From positions 1,154,659 through 1,192,880 of the forward strand of contig CM074820.1 of assembly GCA_037447605.1 (NCBI GenBank): a DNA stretch of 38,222 bases, in the 5' to 3' direction. The notes below the pieces were generated by a model. That model made no database searches and was not told the origin of the DNA. It was given only the letters and a program-made list of their open reading frames with translations. The translations under genes were made by a program, and so were the position numbers. Source of the stretch: Zygnema circumcarinatum. Its lineage: Eukaryota; Streptophyta; Zygnematophyceae; Zygnematales; Zygnemataceae. Numbering within the stretch: the first letter of the stretch is position 1; each line of letters begins with the position of its first letter. Below, one piece after another: positions 9,955-21,903 of this stretch.

Positions 9955-12385
9955 ATGGCTGCCGCTGCTTCCCTCGTTGCAGGGCCGGGCAGCCTGGCAG
10001 CTGACCGGGGAGGAGGGTCGTCTTTATTGGAAAGTAGAGCTCATTCAGTTGAAATATCAGCTCGCTTGAGAAAGAATTCATCGGATCGCACTTTCTACTA
10101 TGAGAGCAGCCCCAGATCTAGCGATTCTCAATGGTTTGTAGGGAGTCGCCAGAGCTTAGGGTTCCGATTTGCTTACGATTTTCAAGTATTCTTCAATTGC
10201 ACCTCTGATCTCGTGAAGCAAGGATCTGGAAGATTTAATACCAGCAGTTGCTTGAGCACCAATGGAGCTGTTAATGGAAGCAGGTATTCTGTTGTTCGAC
10301 CGTCTGAGGAGGAGCAAGCAACTAGGTTGACTGGAAACATAATGAGAGGAGGAGGATCTCAAAGCTGGAGAGTCGTTTCTCCAGACACAGAATCAGCTTG
10401 GCATCCAGTATCGCCGATATGGGAGGTTAGTGAGTCTTTACCATATGCTGATTCCAAGCAACGTTTTCCACTTTTTTCCCCATGTTTTTATTCTCCTTAA
10501 GCTCGGGTATAATAATTGTCCTTTTAAGGCTAAATTTCCTGCACAACTGTACGTACGCATCGGTTCTATTTAGCCTTAGCAGGGCTTCCCGTTGGTCTCA
10601 GCCCGCACTGAAGCACCATGTCTCGATATTATCTTGTTATGATTCGTTTTATCAGCGCAGGTTTGAAATTGGCCGAAGGAAAAATATAAAATGTGCTTAG
10701 CATGATGGTGAAATTGGGCTTTTGTTCTTCGTATGCCAACTTATCTCGCAAAATCCTTTCATTTAATTTAATAAGTGTCGGCTTATATTCTGTTCTATCC
10801 TTACTCATTCCTTTACAGGGAGTCGGAAGAGGCTGCAGGTAGATGCGGAAAAAGTATTGACGAGCAGCGAGGCCGCGGATATTCTTACACCCTCTTGGCG
10901 GATGTTTCTCCTTAGTGACGGCTCTGTTACTCGCCACCTGAACCTGCTTACAGGACGCCAGATTACAGTTGACTGCGTGGAAATGCGCCATATTGGCGAA
11001 AGCTTAGACGGCTTACCCGCCGAAGTTGCTTTGATTCCTGGACCTCGGCTTCAACGACAGGTATTCTTTTTCTAATCTTGCTTGAGACACCTGCACTATC
11101 AAAAGCTTTATAGTGGGGAATTCTTGTCCTCTGGATTGAGCTGCTTGACTACAACGTAGGGTATGATAGTGTGGTCCATGCGCCCTTTCGCTTGATTTGG
11201 CCCTCTAAAACTTACTGTAGCTAACTTCAGACTTCAGAACTTCAGAACTTCAGATTTTGCGGCCATGTGGTCCACCTCAAACTAGACAGAGTTTTGCTGA
11301 TAAAAAGCCTGCAAGGCTTTTTAGGAGTTTCTTGCTAATTCTGTTTCCTTAGTCTCGGCTAAAGTGGTGGCTTCTAATTTGCCAACTACTGAACCGCGGG
11401 CTTTAGATTTGCTATTTTTTGTTTAAATTCTTAACAAGCGTGTGCTTTCTGGATTATTCTCAACAGCTTCTGTCCCCAGTTCGCCCCAGGTTTGCTAGCT
11501 TCAAATTTTTTTATTCTATTTTAGGAAAAGTGTTTATGCTTCTTACTGAGTAGTTGATTTGGATGGGTGAAAATGCTGAAGACTTGCCGAGTATTCCCTT
11601 TAATCGTGTTGCAGGTGTACCTGCGCACTGTGGAAGGTGAAGTTTTGGTTTATGCTGCTTCGTGGTGGGCTGCTGGAGAAGTCAGAGGGCATTTGAAGGA
11701 GGAGCAAGAGTCTATGTGGATGAACTTTACTCGCCAACGAACTGAGCTCTACCGCGCCGTGAAATGGCTCTATTTGGGCCATTCTTTCGCATTGGAAAAG
11801 TGAGCTCAAACTTCCTCCAATTATTTGTGCTGCCTTAAGTTGACACTGTGCACTGAGACTGACATCCCTTTCTCTCACTCTCTCTCTTTTTCTGCCTTTG
11901 TCTCTCTCACACACAACAAAATGTGCTATTGCCTCATTCAAATGAACGTAATATGCTTTCCTAGACGACCTCATGTTCGTTCTTTTGCTATGGACTTCTA
12001 AGGATGCATAAAAATCCGTTCATCTCTTGTTGATCTCCATGTCTGCATTGCGCTTGTGCTCCACCTTTTTTTCCTTTCTCCCTGTGGGACCAAGGCAGCA
12101 TCTGCTGCTCTTGGATTCATTTGCTCCTCCCTTTCCCTCTGCTGTTCTAAATGGCCACCCTTGGTCCTCATATATATCTCAATTTTCAGCCATTCCTTAC
12201 ATCCGTGAGTGCGAATCTACTCGTGCAGATCATTTGGTGTGAAGGGTCCGTTTTGGGCCCGCTATTACTTGTTCTACCACAAAGGGCGGCCTCTGACCCT
12301 CATATATGAAGTGTTTTCGAGCAAGTTGGAAAAATTCTTGGGCCCCGCTAAGCAGGTGGCAGACAGAAATGTAGAGGGACTGTGA
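9955..12385 (+). CDS. Chorismate lyase (UbiC)-fold protein, probably plastid-targeted
   Basis: Exons 9955-10425, 10839-11060, 11615-11799 and 12229-12385 join in phase to 344 aa. The start follows CGCC and gives MAAAASLVAG, with a Ser/Arg-rich N-terminus of about 150 residues resembling an organelle transit region. From residue 175 it aligns by eye with bacterial chorismate-pyruvate lyase: LLSDGSVTRHL (UbiC LLEDSMTKRF), RQVYLRTVEGEVLVY (UbiC REILLCADGEPWL) and KGPFWARYYLF...GRPLTLIYEVF (UbiC AGLWGRRSRL...GKPLLLTELF). The ligand-binding arginine and the glutamate appear kept as R230 and E320. UbiC turns chorismate into 4-hydroxybenzoate and pyruvate for quinone synthesis, but plant members are uncharacterised as far as I know, so activity is inferred. 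The exon 2 acceptor is the softest junction: the stronger-looking CAG at 10818 breaks the frame, so GCTGCAG at 10838 was chosen. Confidence 0.75.
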
Positions 12386-13352
12386 CTAATGGCTGACATC
12401 CGCGGAGGGGCGAACAGGTAGGAGTAGGAGACAACGTGGAGCAAAAGGGAAGGAGCTAAGCAGGGCATTGGGCTCACCGAAGTCAGCAATTGGGTTGTAC
12501 ATTTTTCTAGAAAGGAATAAAAAGAATAAACAAGTTGTGACATAGAATAAGGGAGAATTCAAATGCTATTGCGGTTTCTTACGTATTTAAGCATACTCAC
12601 ATTCATGTAAATTCTTGAAGCTATTAATTCTGTCGGTGTACGGATCTCTGTACGGCCTACTGTGTGGGATTTGGCGAATCGAAGTGTGGGATATTTTGTA
12701 TTCTACCTATTATTGTGCGCTTATGGTGGGGCCGGGAGGCGCGGCATGCCACCCATTGGCTGAGTCGAAGGAGCAGTCAATCCGGGGTCGCAATAAGGCC
12801 GCAATGTGGCGGTTAGAGGCACTATGCAAGCTCCTTACGGCGCATAGGCTCAAATAAGAATTAGGGTTAAGGTAGAACTTACCCCTTTTGTTTGCTCTTG
12901 TGCAGTCAGCTCTTGTGAAGGCTAAGTGGAGGTGGTGAGGAGTTGGGATAGGTTGAGATTGTTATTTAGCATTCGAAGGGTTTAGGTGATAGAGTAAGGT
13001 TGCGTGTTTAACTTATCACTTGTAACCACCTCTAGATTTCCATTAATGAAATTTTAGGTTGCAATCTTTCTCCAAAATATTTGCAGTGGGTGCTTGTTTC
13101 TTTGCATGTCAACTATGAATAGAGGGAATGAGAAAACATCAGCAGGGAAAACTAACACTAATAAATTCAATTGCTAGGGATGGATGAAAGGGATGATTGG
13201 CGTGACTGGACAAGTTGCGGTTGGTGAGGGGGTCGGACCGAATGCTTGAACGAGCTTTAGCTTTCCTGTGCACTTTCCTTCAAACTGTGCGCTGAAATGG
13301 CGCATATGGAAATTGAACGGTGAGTCGACAATTCAAAGGAGAAAGGGATGTG

Positions 13353-13424
13353 GCATTGATCTCACGATGGCGACGATGCCATCACATGTACATGTACAAA
13401 AGCAGCAGCATGGGGAACCACGAG
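13353..13424 (+). repeat. Dispersed repeat, copy 1
   Basis: This segment begins GCATTGATCTCACGATGG and ends ATGGGGAACCACGAG. It matches 23333-23397 with small indels. A weaker relative may lie near 22335. It is intergenic here and intronic (ARV1 intron 2) in the second copy. Confidence 0.75.
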
Positions 13425-13598
13425 AAACTGGGCGCAAAGGACCTAAGGACAGAAAAAAAAAGCCTCTGAGCGAAAAGCTACGCCTAGTCAACAATTCAAA
13501 GCATTTCTGTGCTGCATCAACTGAAGCCAGGAATATCGATGTGAAGGGACTGTGGTGCCACTACAAGAGGGGAGAGAGAGAGAGAAAGAGAGAGCGTG

Positions 13599-13699
13599 AT
13601 GCATGCTTGGCCTGCAATGCCACGTGTCGCTACGAAAAAAGAGGGAGATGGAGCAGCACACAGGGTAGCAACACGTGGCATTGCCAGGCCAAGCATGCA
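13599..13699. repeat. Long imperfect hairpin with G-box arms
   Basis: The left arm (13600-13632, TGCATGCTTGGCCTG then CAATGCCACGTGT) pairs with the right arm (13666-13699, ACACGTGGCATTGCCAGG then CCAAGCATGCA). Arms of about 33 bases differ by one indel and about one mismatch, with a 33-base loop. Each arm carries CACGTG. It could be a small MITE or a small-RNA precursor. Confidence 0.8.
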
Positions 13700-13721
13700 C
13701 TCCCTGTCGGGCCTCTGCCAA

Positions 13722-13744
13722 GTCGGGTCGGGTCGGGTCGGGTC
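13722..13744 (+). repeat. (GGGTC)n tandem
   Basis: Four to five GGGTC units lie just after the hairpin at 13599-13699. Confidence 0.9.
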
Positions 13745-14727
13745 AACGGACTCACCGCGGGATGCCGTTTGACCGAATACTGTACAGTACTGTACCCTTC
13801 CGCCCGTAAGCAGATATCGTACGGAGACGCGTAAGTTAGCTCCTATCATACCGTACGGAAGTACAGCTTTCGTACAATGCAGTAAGAAGGGTGACCAACT
13901 TTGTAATTTATTTTTCCAATTTTTTTTTTTAAGCGCACGTCGCGCGCGCCTCCTTGGCGCCATTTTTTGGGTCAAACGACGGCGGTCAACGAGCCGAGGA
14001 GCCGCGTTTTGCGGAGGTGACCGTTGTGGGCCTTGCAGGGAGGGAGGGAGGGAGCGGTCCTGCAGCGCCGTCCTCTCCGCCAGTCCCTGCTGGAGCCAGC
14101 AGGAGCCAGCTCTCCATGGCAGCCCGACTCCTTGGCATGTGCTGCAAAGCTCTTTTTTAAGTAGGAAGTTGGATCGCACGTGTGTTTGTTCAGGGGCTGG
14201 CGTTGGTAGGGCGGGTAGGGAGGGGCAGGGGAGTGATCTTGCTGCTTGCTGGAAAGCTTGCAGGAAGTGATCAGATAAGAGATCTTTGCTGAAGCTAGTA
14301 AGTTCTCAGAACCTTGAGTGCGTATTTTGTCTATTGATGAAGGATAACGACAGAAGAATTGCACAGTGCAATTGTTCATACAGCAGAAATCGATTCGAGA
14401 CTTTTCTGTTTAATTGCGAAAAAGATTGCTTATGCGGTTGACGTACAGTCACTTACGAAGCAGCAAGCAGTAGAAGGAGCTGTGTCCATTTTCATTTGAC
14501 ACGCTATCGGGTGGATGTATGCAAAATTTTCATTACGTTTCTTGCTAGTGGCTGCTCACTGACTGGGATTATTGTACTCTTTTTGCTCTGGTTATGCTAA
14601 ATTGCTTACTTGCATGCAAATTTTGGCGCAATGCAGAAATTTTGACGAGGCGTGCATTTTCCTGAAGAAAATCTGAAAAAAATTGTGCTGCTGAAGAACA
14701 TATTAAGACGAGCATATAGAAAGGAAA

Positions 14728-16268
14728 ATGGTCTTCTCTAAACCTACGCTCAAGGTCGGAACACCTGCCGAGAATGCTAATGGCTCGCTAGGAAAGTACA
14801 GATTCAGGTCCAGAGACTTCAAGGATGGCTTCATGAACACTGACGTGGAGAGCAAGAGGATGGAGATGGGCAGCTCCAGGAGGAGTCCTGCAAGGCTCGG
14901 GTCTCCTCTTAGCCCCTCAGACTGCTCATCACCCTCTGATGCATATGAGCAGCAAGAGCAGAGCTACTCCCCTAATAAACCACCTTGGTCAGATAGAACT
15001 TCTCCAAGCTCTCCACTCAGCTCTGGAGGAGGCAGTCCACATAGTCAGGAGGGGAGTGGGAGTAGGGGCTTTGCTGTGGGAGACACTCCACGACAGAACT
15101 CGGCGGGTCGACAGAAGCAGTTTGTCGCAGCCGCTGAGGTTGAAGAAAATCTGAACAGGGAGTTCCCTGCGGAACTCTCGTTTGGAGAAGAGGATGATTA
15201 CTCGCGTAAACATCAAGCTTTGATCGACGCGCAGAAACGGAGAAGGCAATCTTTAGGTAAGCTAGACGACAATAAGGAGGACGATGAGGATGAGGACCAG
15301 GAAAAGTCGCAAAGATTCCACTGGAAATGGCGAGGTGGGGGTCGTTTCAACAATCGCAGCCCGAGAGCTGCAAGCAACCGCAAGAAAGATAGCCCTGAAA
15401 ATCCATTATTCAGACCTCAAGGCGCGTGGGAGTCGTCCCCGGAAAGTCCAGTGCTGGTATGATCTTATCCTCTACCTTGATAGCAACACTCACTTAACGT
15501 TATGTAGGGTGGCTCATCGAACGCACCGGTCATATCCATACCAGGTTCTACGTTCTTGCCGCTTTCAATAACATAGGAACAGTTAGCATGTATTTCAGAG
15601 TTCATGGTAAGTCAGCTTCTCTGTGCAAGTGGAGCTAAATCGCGTAATTCTTCAGGCACCACATGTTTGAGCTGTTGGGTAGATGCCAACTGTGCCCTTC
15701 AGCAGGTGAAACTCAGGCACTTATTCTTATTCCTTGGCTTTTGCAGGATCTATCAACTTCCAGCACACCTGAACCACTAATGGATTCGAATAGGAGGAGA
15801 TCATCGACTCCACCCCTCTCTCCTAGTGCTCCGCCATTGTTTGATTCTTTTAGAGAGGGGGCCAACCCAGACGATGCAGCTGGAATGTCCCCTCTTCCAA
15901 GCACGCGACATTTTAAAGCCTCCACATGGGGAGCAACCCGCGGCACTGCACTTAAGGAGGGTGGACGATGGCCACTGGCCAGCCCCATGCAGCAGTCTCC
16001 CGAAAATAGTCCACAAAGGTACTTCTGTGACATGCACTTCTTATGGACTCGCCCTATCAAAGTTAACATGTAAACAAGGGTGCAGACGGTGGGTATAAAG
16101 CTATGCCATTCTTAGATATTCATAAGTTTAGCATGAGTATTGTTTAATAAGAAGGTTCTGAGGAAGAACCATTCTGTCGAGCAGACAGAAGACCTTTATG
16201 TCATTGTACAAGGTCGCTCGAAAGGTTTCAATTTGGGCGTACTTTTTGGTGAAGTGGTAGGCTGACAG

Positions 16269-16339
<71 letters not shown>

Positions 16340-19300
16340 AGCGGCAGGTCCGGAGTTGGAGAAGCCTTTCAGCAGCCCCAAGCTTCAACTTGGCAAGATG
16401 TTGCCCCTCCGTCCTCTGCTGGACGCTCGCCTTTCATATACAGCACGTAAGTGCAGTGTGCCTGCTTGAAGGCCAAGGACAAAGTACTATATTCAAGGGA
16501 AATGTCGCATTGCTTGAGTGAATTGAGTGTGATGCCTTGCAAAGCAATTTTGTTCAGTCGCGTGCACTGCTCTGTGTTGAGACCTGAAAGTGGACAAAAG
16601 TGATGAAGCTGCTCATGTGGCTCCGATTTTGATTTTGATTTTGATTTTGATTTTGATTTTGATTTTGACTTTGATTTTGATTTTGATTTTGGCAGCGGTT
16701 CAGAGGCGTGGCCCGCGCTTGTAACGTACGATGCATGCGTGAGAGTCTGCCTTGATGCTGCCGAACAGGGGGTGGTGGAAGCACTTCAGTTTTTAAAAAG
16801 TGGAGCATTGGAACTCCGTGTTGGATTTGGGTGAGTGCGCCACTTGTTATGAACAACATGAATGCTGGAGATTTAGACATGCTCGACTTCCTTTCCTTGG
16901 ATTGAGAAGATGCACTGTTGGGGAGTTACTGACTGAAGTGGTTCATCGTGAATGCATGCTCGGGCAGGCTGCAACAGGTGCTATTGCAGCCGGTTCGAAA
17001 TAGTCCAAGCGGAGCAAAAGAAGCATGGGAAAAACCTTCTGTAAAGTCGCGCTCCCGAAAACGCAATGGAGGGGTATTAGAACTGCAAGGTACGTTCACA
17101 TCAACAAAACATGGACACGAGTAAGCACGCCATGGATACAGCTTAATACATCTTGAGTTCTACAATGTTGAATGTATCATTCATGTGTCTACCATGTCAG
17201 TTCTGCTCTCAACAATTAGACGGGTGGCTTGGATGGAGCAGTGAAGAGAGTAAAGCTGAACAAGAGTCAAGGAGGATCGCCAAATGTGAAAGCGGGAGGC
17301 AAAGGCTCAGTCGCGTGGCTAACCACCCGCATGGCATCTTTGCGATCAGGGCCTATGGATTTATCTCAAGGTGAGCAGTCACCCTACTTTATCCTCGAGA
17401 ACTTGATAGAAACATACGTGAACCAGGAGCAAAAGCCACTTACAATGCTCAGGAGAGTAATGCCATGTCAGCTGAGAGAAGCACGAACTCTGGAGGAAGC
17501 TCAAAGTTGTAACGAGTTTCATGTGCGTTACAACTCTGCCTATAAGTAGGGAATCTCCCACAGCTTTATTATCTAATGGTGTGATGTGGATGGCAGAAGG
17601 ATTGGTCTGCATGGTACGCTTGAAGAGTATGGCCGCGGAGGCTGCACAAAGGGCAGTGCTTGGAAGCGCTCAAGCGCTTGTACTGTAAGTGAATTCGCTC
17701 CCCTACAGCAAACTACTCCAACTACTCCCCTACTGCAAACTTTCAAATGGCGATCCTGAGTTCATGGACAATTCAATTCCATTCTGTGCGGTCATCTTTA
17801 ACTTCCCCTCGGAAATTTGGCATACAGACATCCGGAAAATGGCAATGACGAGCTGGTGGTGGAGGTGTGGGATAGCCGCGGCTTCCGGGGGGGGACAGCT
17901 GTCCCAATAGCAAATGTGGATAATGACTTGGTAGGAGATTCATGTCATAGCATGCCTCCATTGACACCGATGAAGCACCTTCTCGTTTCACCTCCTCCAC
18001 CTCCACCTCCCTCTCCACTTTTCCCGCAGCTTCTTGCGGTGAATATGCACGGTGCCTGTCTGAATTATGGCTTATGTGAGGGCGCAGGGGATGGAGAACA
18101 TGAAGTGGTTGCCTTTATCGTGCGAAGGAGAGAGTGAGCCTGTAGGGAAGGTACAACTGGCCTTGTGCTACTTCCCCACTGGAAGTGGTCCTAGAAAGGT
18201 GAGCCCATTTGTCGCAAAACAAAAAGGTTTGTTATAAACTCAAAATAAACGTAAAAATCATCGAAAGTCTTATGAAACTGGTTGACTTTTGCAGGGAGAG
18301 GTGGTCGGTGAAACTTTGGCATTTGACACACTCCTTGAGGTGGCTCTCCGAGAAAACAATTTTCAGAGCCGGCAGCTCCATCTGCAGGGCCCTTGGCATT
18401 GGCTGCTCACTATGTTTGCGGACACATATGGGGTATCTCAATCATATCAGAGCTTAAGGTGGGTGCTTCACACTCCGCTGTATGTGGCTGAATGTGAATC
18501 ACAGGTAGTGTGTGAAGAAAGAACAGTGGAGTTTCAAGTGAATGTGTTGACAGAAAAAAGTGCTTCCGGAGTTCACATATGGGAGGCTGCTGATGCAGAT
18601 ACCTTGTACATATAATGGAGGTGGCAACACCGACGGAAGATTGTCTGCTGCTTGTGAATGAGCTGTTGGAGCCTGCCCTCAAGCTGAGAGACACTCTCAC
18701 TAGGCAAGAGGTGGGAGAGGCTGTGCCGATCTTTCTCATGCCTGTCCCTCAACAAGACAACTGCATGCTTTATACACCCTCACCCAGCATCATCAATAAT
18801 CACACTAGTTCAAAAGAAACTCGTTTCTAGCAGAATCATGTAACCATTTCGGACTTCAAACTTGAACCACGAAACCCACGAAACATGAGTGGTTTGTATC
18901 CGTCTGCCAAAGTTGACTCAATCGGGTTTCCTCCCATCTGCAGAAGCGGCTGCTTCAAGATGTGGAGCAGAAGGCAGCCCACCTTTTGGCAGACACTTTT
19001 GAGCAGTACAAACACTTGGACGAGTCGGCCCCCTCCGGTGTGGCAGATGCCCCTTTGGTTGCTCCCCAAACGGTCGCAGCTCCCGCCCTAATTCCGGCAG
19101 TGCATCTCTTCTCTCTATTGCACGACGTGCTTTCGCCAGAGTCTCAGACTCTCCTCAGGGGATACTTCCAGGTTGGCATATTCTCCACTCTCGCCTGGCA
19201 ATCATATCACTTGTTTTTATCGTTATTCTGCGACGGTGAGGCCGAGAAGGAGGTTAAGGAACGGTTGTGATTGTGAAGTCGTGGTGTTTTGATAAATGAA

Positions 19301-21903
19301 GGCTTGGAAAAAGTTATGAGGAAGAAGTGAAAGTGTTTTTTTGTTGGCTGAATTGCATTCGGTTTGGTTGCTCCGTTACAGGTCGCAGCTAGGAAACGGT
19401 GTAGGTGGTATTTGGCAGACACGGATGATGTGGTGGGTTCGCCAGAAGAAGCAGCCATGGATGCCGCTGCGAGAGACTCTGCTTACGCTCGCATGCGGGC
19501 AACCTGTCTTGCAGTATCTGCTGAAGTACGGACAGACCTGAGACTCCACGAGCAGCACATCTTTCCAAGGTATGGGACTCCTGCACATGCGTAAAACAGC
19601 ACCAAAAACTTGACTTTCAGCCGAAATTTAGCTTAGGATACCGGCAGCTACTGGGTGATCTAACTCAAGAACTCAAAAAACTTTCAAATGCAATGATTCT
19701 TTGATTAACTTGCCCTTTTCTTTGCTCTTTTGTTTGTTTAACTCTGCAGCTTTCTCCATCTGCCTACGATCACGGCTGAGGTCTACACAGAAGAGCTGAA
19801 CACCCGTTTGAGAGCATTTCTCCGTGCATTGCCGCCCAGTAGCCCCACTCCGCCTGTAGCAGACCTTCTGCATGCTGCAGCCGATCTTGAGCTTGATCTT
19901 GCTCAATGGGGTATAAGGTACAATCTCTACACTTCCCTTCTTCCACCTCGGAGCCTTTCTTTAACACGAGAGTTTTACTTCCCAGCTTTTTCCTAACCAT
20001 AGCAGAGGAGCACTTTACAGGCCCACTCCTGGAGTTGATACGAGAGAGCTTTTCTGCCCTTATCTTGAGGCTTGGATTCGAGATGTACGGATGCAGCTTC
20101 TTGAGCTTTGCAGATCCACCAAGGTATGTATGGCCATGACCTGCTTGTTCGAACGATCGCTGCAATATGGTGCATCGTCAAGAGGGGGGAAGGAGGGAGA
20201 GAGGGAGAGAGAGAATATAAGAGAGGGTGGGTGAGTGGGCGCAGTGGCAAGGCCGGTGGATGCCTGGGAAGGCTGAGAGGTTGTCTCGCTCTCCCTTCGT
20301 GGAGGAGATGTATGAGCAGCTTTTCCAGACTTTGGCGCTCTATGATGGGATCATGAGCAGATGGCCAGACCATGCAGCGACTCTTGAGATGGTACTTTTG
20401 GCATCAAAACTTGTCCGCATCCCACTGCAGGCTTTCAGTGTTCACCATTTCTTCGTTCAGTTCAGTGCCATCAGACATGTGATATGTGTGTGATCGTAGC
20501 AACGAACAGAGATGTCTGAAGCTTCTTGGTGCAGTGTGTTGTTATGTGTTGGGTTAGCCAACTCAAAGGCTAACTTAACCGCGAAGAGCCATCTCGTCTC
20601 TTTCTAGAGTGCAACAACCTATAAGTGTGTAGTTAAGGCGACCAAAAGAACAAACTAGAGTGCTGTGATGACAACTTTCCGCCGTTCATGCTTTCCAACC
20701 TCTCTATCACGGACCCACCATACCTTCACTCTATCTTAAGAAAACGTCATTCGCCGTTTTTGCGTTTTCCAGGCGATATGTGACGTCGAAAGAGGAATCA
20801 TGGGAACCCTTGAAAAAGCCTTTGCAGAGCAAATAGCCCCTGTGCAAGAAGCAATGGGAGCTGCAAAGAAGTTCACTCTCCATGGCTTGGGTGCAAAACT
20901 CGGCCGGCGGAACAGCCGACCGCATTACTTAGTCGCCCCTCAGCTCGGTGTGCTGCTAAACACCATAAAGTGGCTGCTGGAGACAAGGAGGCCGCGCATG
21001 GAAGCGCAGATGAGGCAATGGTTGGCAAGTTTGCCATCCGAAGGGGGGAACGGGCAAGCAGTGTTTGGAGAGAGGTTGCGGGAGGTGGCAGTAGAGCTGC
21101 GGACCAAATACAAAAACATACTTGAGGCTATCGTCGACAAACTCTGCGAAAATGTATGTTTCTCTATTCACATGGTTGACAGGAAACAACCTCTCCTTCT
21201 TTCGTGTATTTAGGATGGTCAGTTTATGAGCACGTGGGTCCATGTGGGGTGAGTCTTCTGCTTCAAGTTTCAAGTTTTTGTTTTTTTAAACAGCGAAGAG
21301 TCTCCTTCCGTCTTGCAGCACTTTTGCATGTAAACCCGCGGAAGTGATGATGCCAATGATATGTGGGTTGATGCAGACTCATCTAGCACGGACAACACAT
21401 CTGAAACGAATCTTAGAGGACACAAAGGAGAAGAGTTCGGACGACATGAGTCGGCGCATGCAGGATTTGACCACTCTCCTTGCGGATATGCTCGTACAGC
21501 TCGATGATGTGCTGGGAGGAAGAGTCTTTGTAGGCGCTGCTAGAGGGCTTTGGGACAGACAGGCAAGGGAAGTTCTACACTTCCTTGTAAGCAGAAAAGA
21601 AAATGTCTCCTGGTACAAGGGCTCCTCTGCAGGAATCGCTCTGCAGGTGACAATTTCATCCTTCATCCTCTCACAGCTTTCGTTGGCCTTCATTGTCTCT
21701 GCCGCCGACTCACTTTGCTAGCATGTAATGTCCAATGTCCGATGCAGATTCTGGACCATATGTTCACTGCTCAGCTCCAAGTATTGCACGGGCATGCCCT
21801 GCAAGAGAAGGATTTGGAGCCACCCCACTCTGTCATGGAAGCACGGACACTGCTCGCACGCGACGGCCCAAATTCTGGACTTGACACTTATTCCTTCTTC
21901 TAA
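14728..21903 (+). CDS. BAIAP3/UNC13-like protein (Arabidopsis At4g24610/At5g65440 family)
   Basis: Exons 14728-15456, 15747-16018, 16342-16446, 16696-16830, 16968-17073 or 17089, 17220-17370, 17597-17684, 17828-17930, 18088-18198, 18295-18458, 18599-18710, 18944-19171, 19382-19569, 19750-19917, 20021-20123, 20245-20391, 20773-21153, 21377-21646, 21748-21903 give about 1,238 aa. Residues 1-365 are Ser/Pro/Arg-rich and probably disordered. A conserved block follows (SEAWPALVTYDACVRVCL, LQQVLLQP), then a beta-rich C2-like segment (about 500-600, ENGNDELVVEVWDSRG) and a long helical MUN-like region with GPWHWLLTMFADTYGVS, HDVLSPESQTLLRGYF, ISRW-type motifs, VSWYKGSS and EKDLEPPHSVMEAR. Plant members are often mislabelled as pesticidal crystal proteins or transmembrane proteins; a role in vesicle tethering is inferred from Munc13/BAIAP3 resemblance. 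One problem remains: the strongest exon 5 donor (17090) leaves the frame out by one, while a weaker donor at 17074 restores it. Confidence 0.85.
16269..16336. repeat. (CT)n microsatellite abutting the exon 3 acceptor
   Basis: About 33 CT units run up to CGCTAG, the 3' splice site of exon 3 of the BAIAP3-like gene, and so form its polypyrimidine tract. Confidence 0.95.
16625..16690. repeat. (GATTTT)n microsatellite abutting the exon 4 acceptor
   Basis: Eleven GATTTT units with one GACTTT variant end directly at GGCAG, the 3' splice site of exon 4 of the BAIAP3-like gene. Confidence 0.95.

Larger units (their letters stand above)
12386..14727. other. Intergenic region between the UbiC-like and BAIAP3-like genes
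   Basis: No conserved coding sequence was recognised; the open frames are short and lack family features. It holds a long imperfect hairpin (13599-13699), one member of a dispersed repeat pair (13353-13424), a GGGTC tandem, and a GTAC-rich palindromic stretch (about 13778-13875). The last 600 bases probably contain the promoter and 5' leader of the downstream gene. Confidence 0.6.

Noticed and set aside
13268-13834. 188-aa plus-strand open frame
   Set aside because: It crosses a dispersed repeat, a GA-rich run and a hairpin, and has no recognisable domain.
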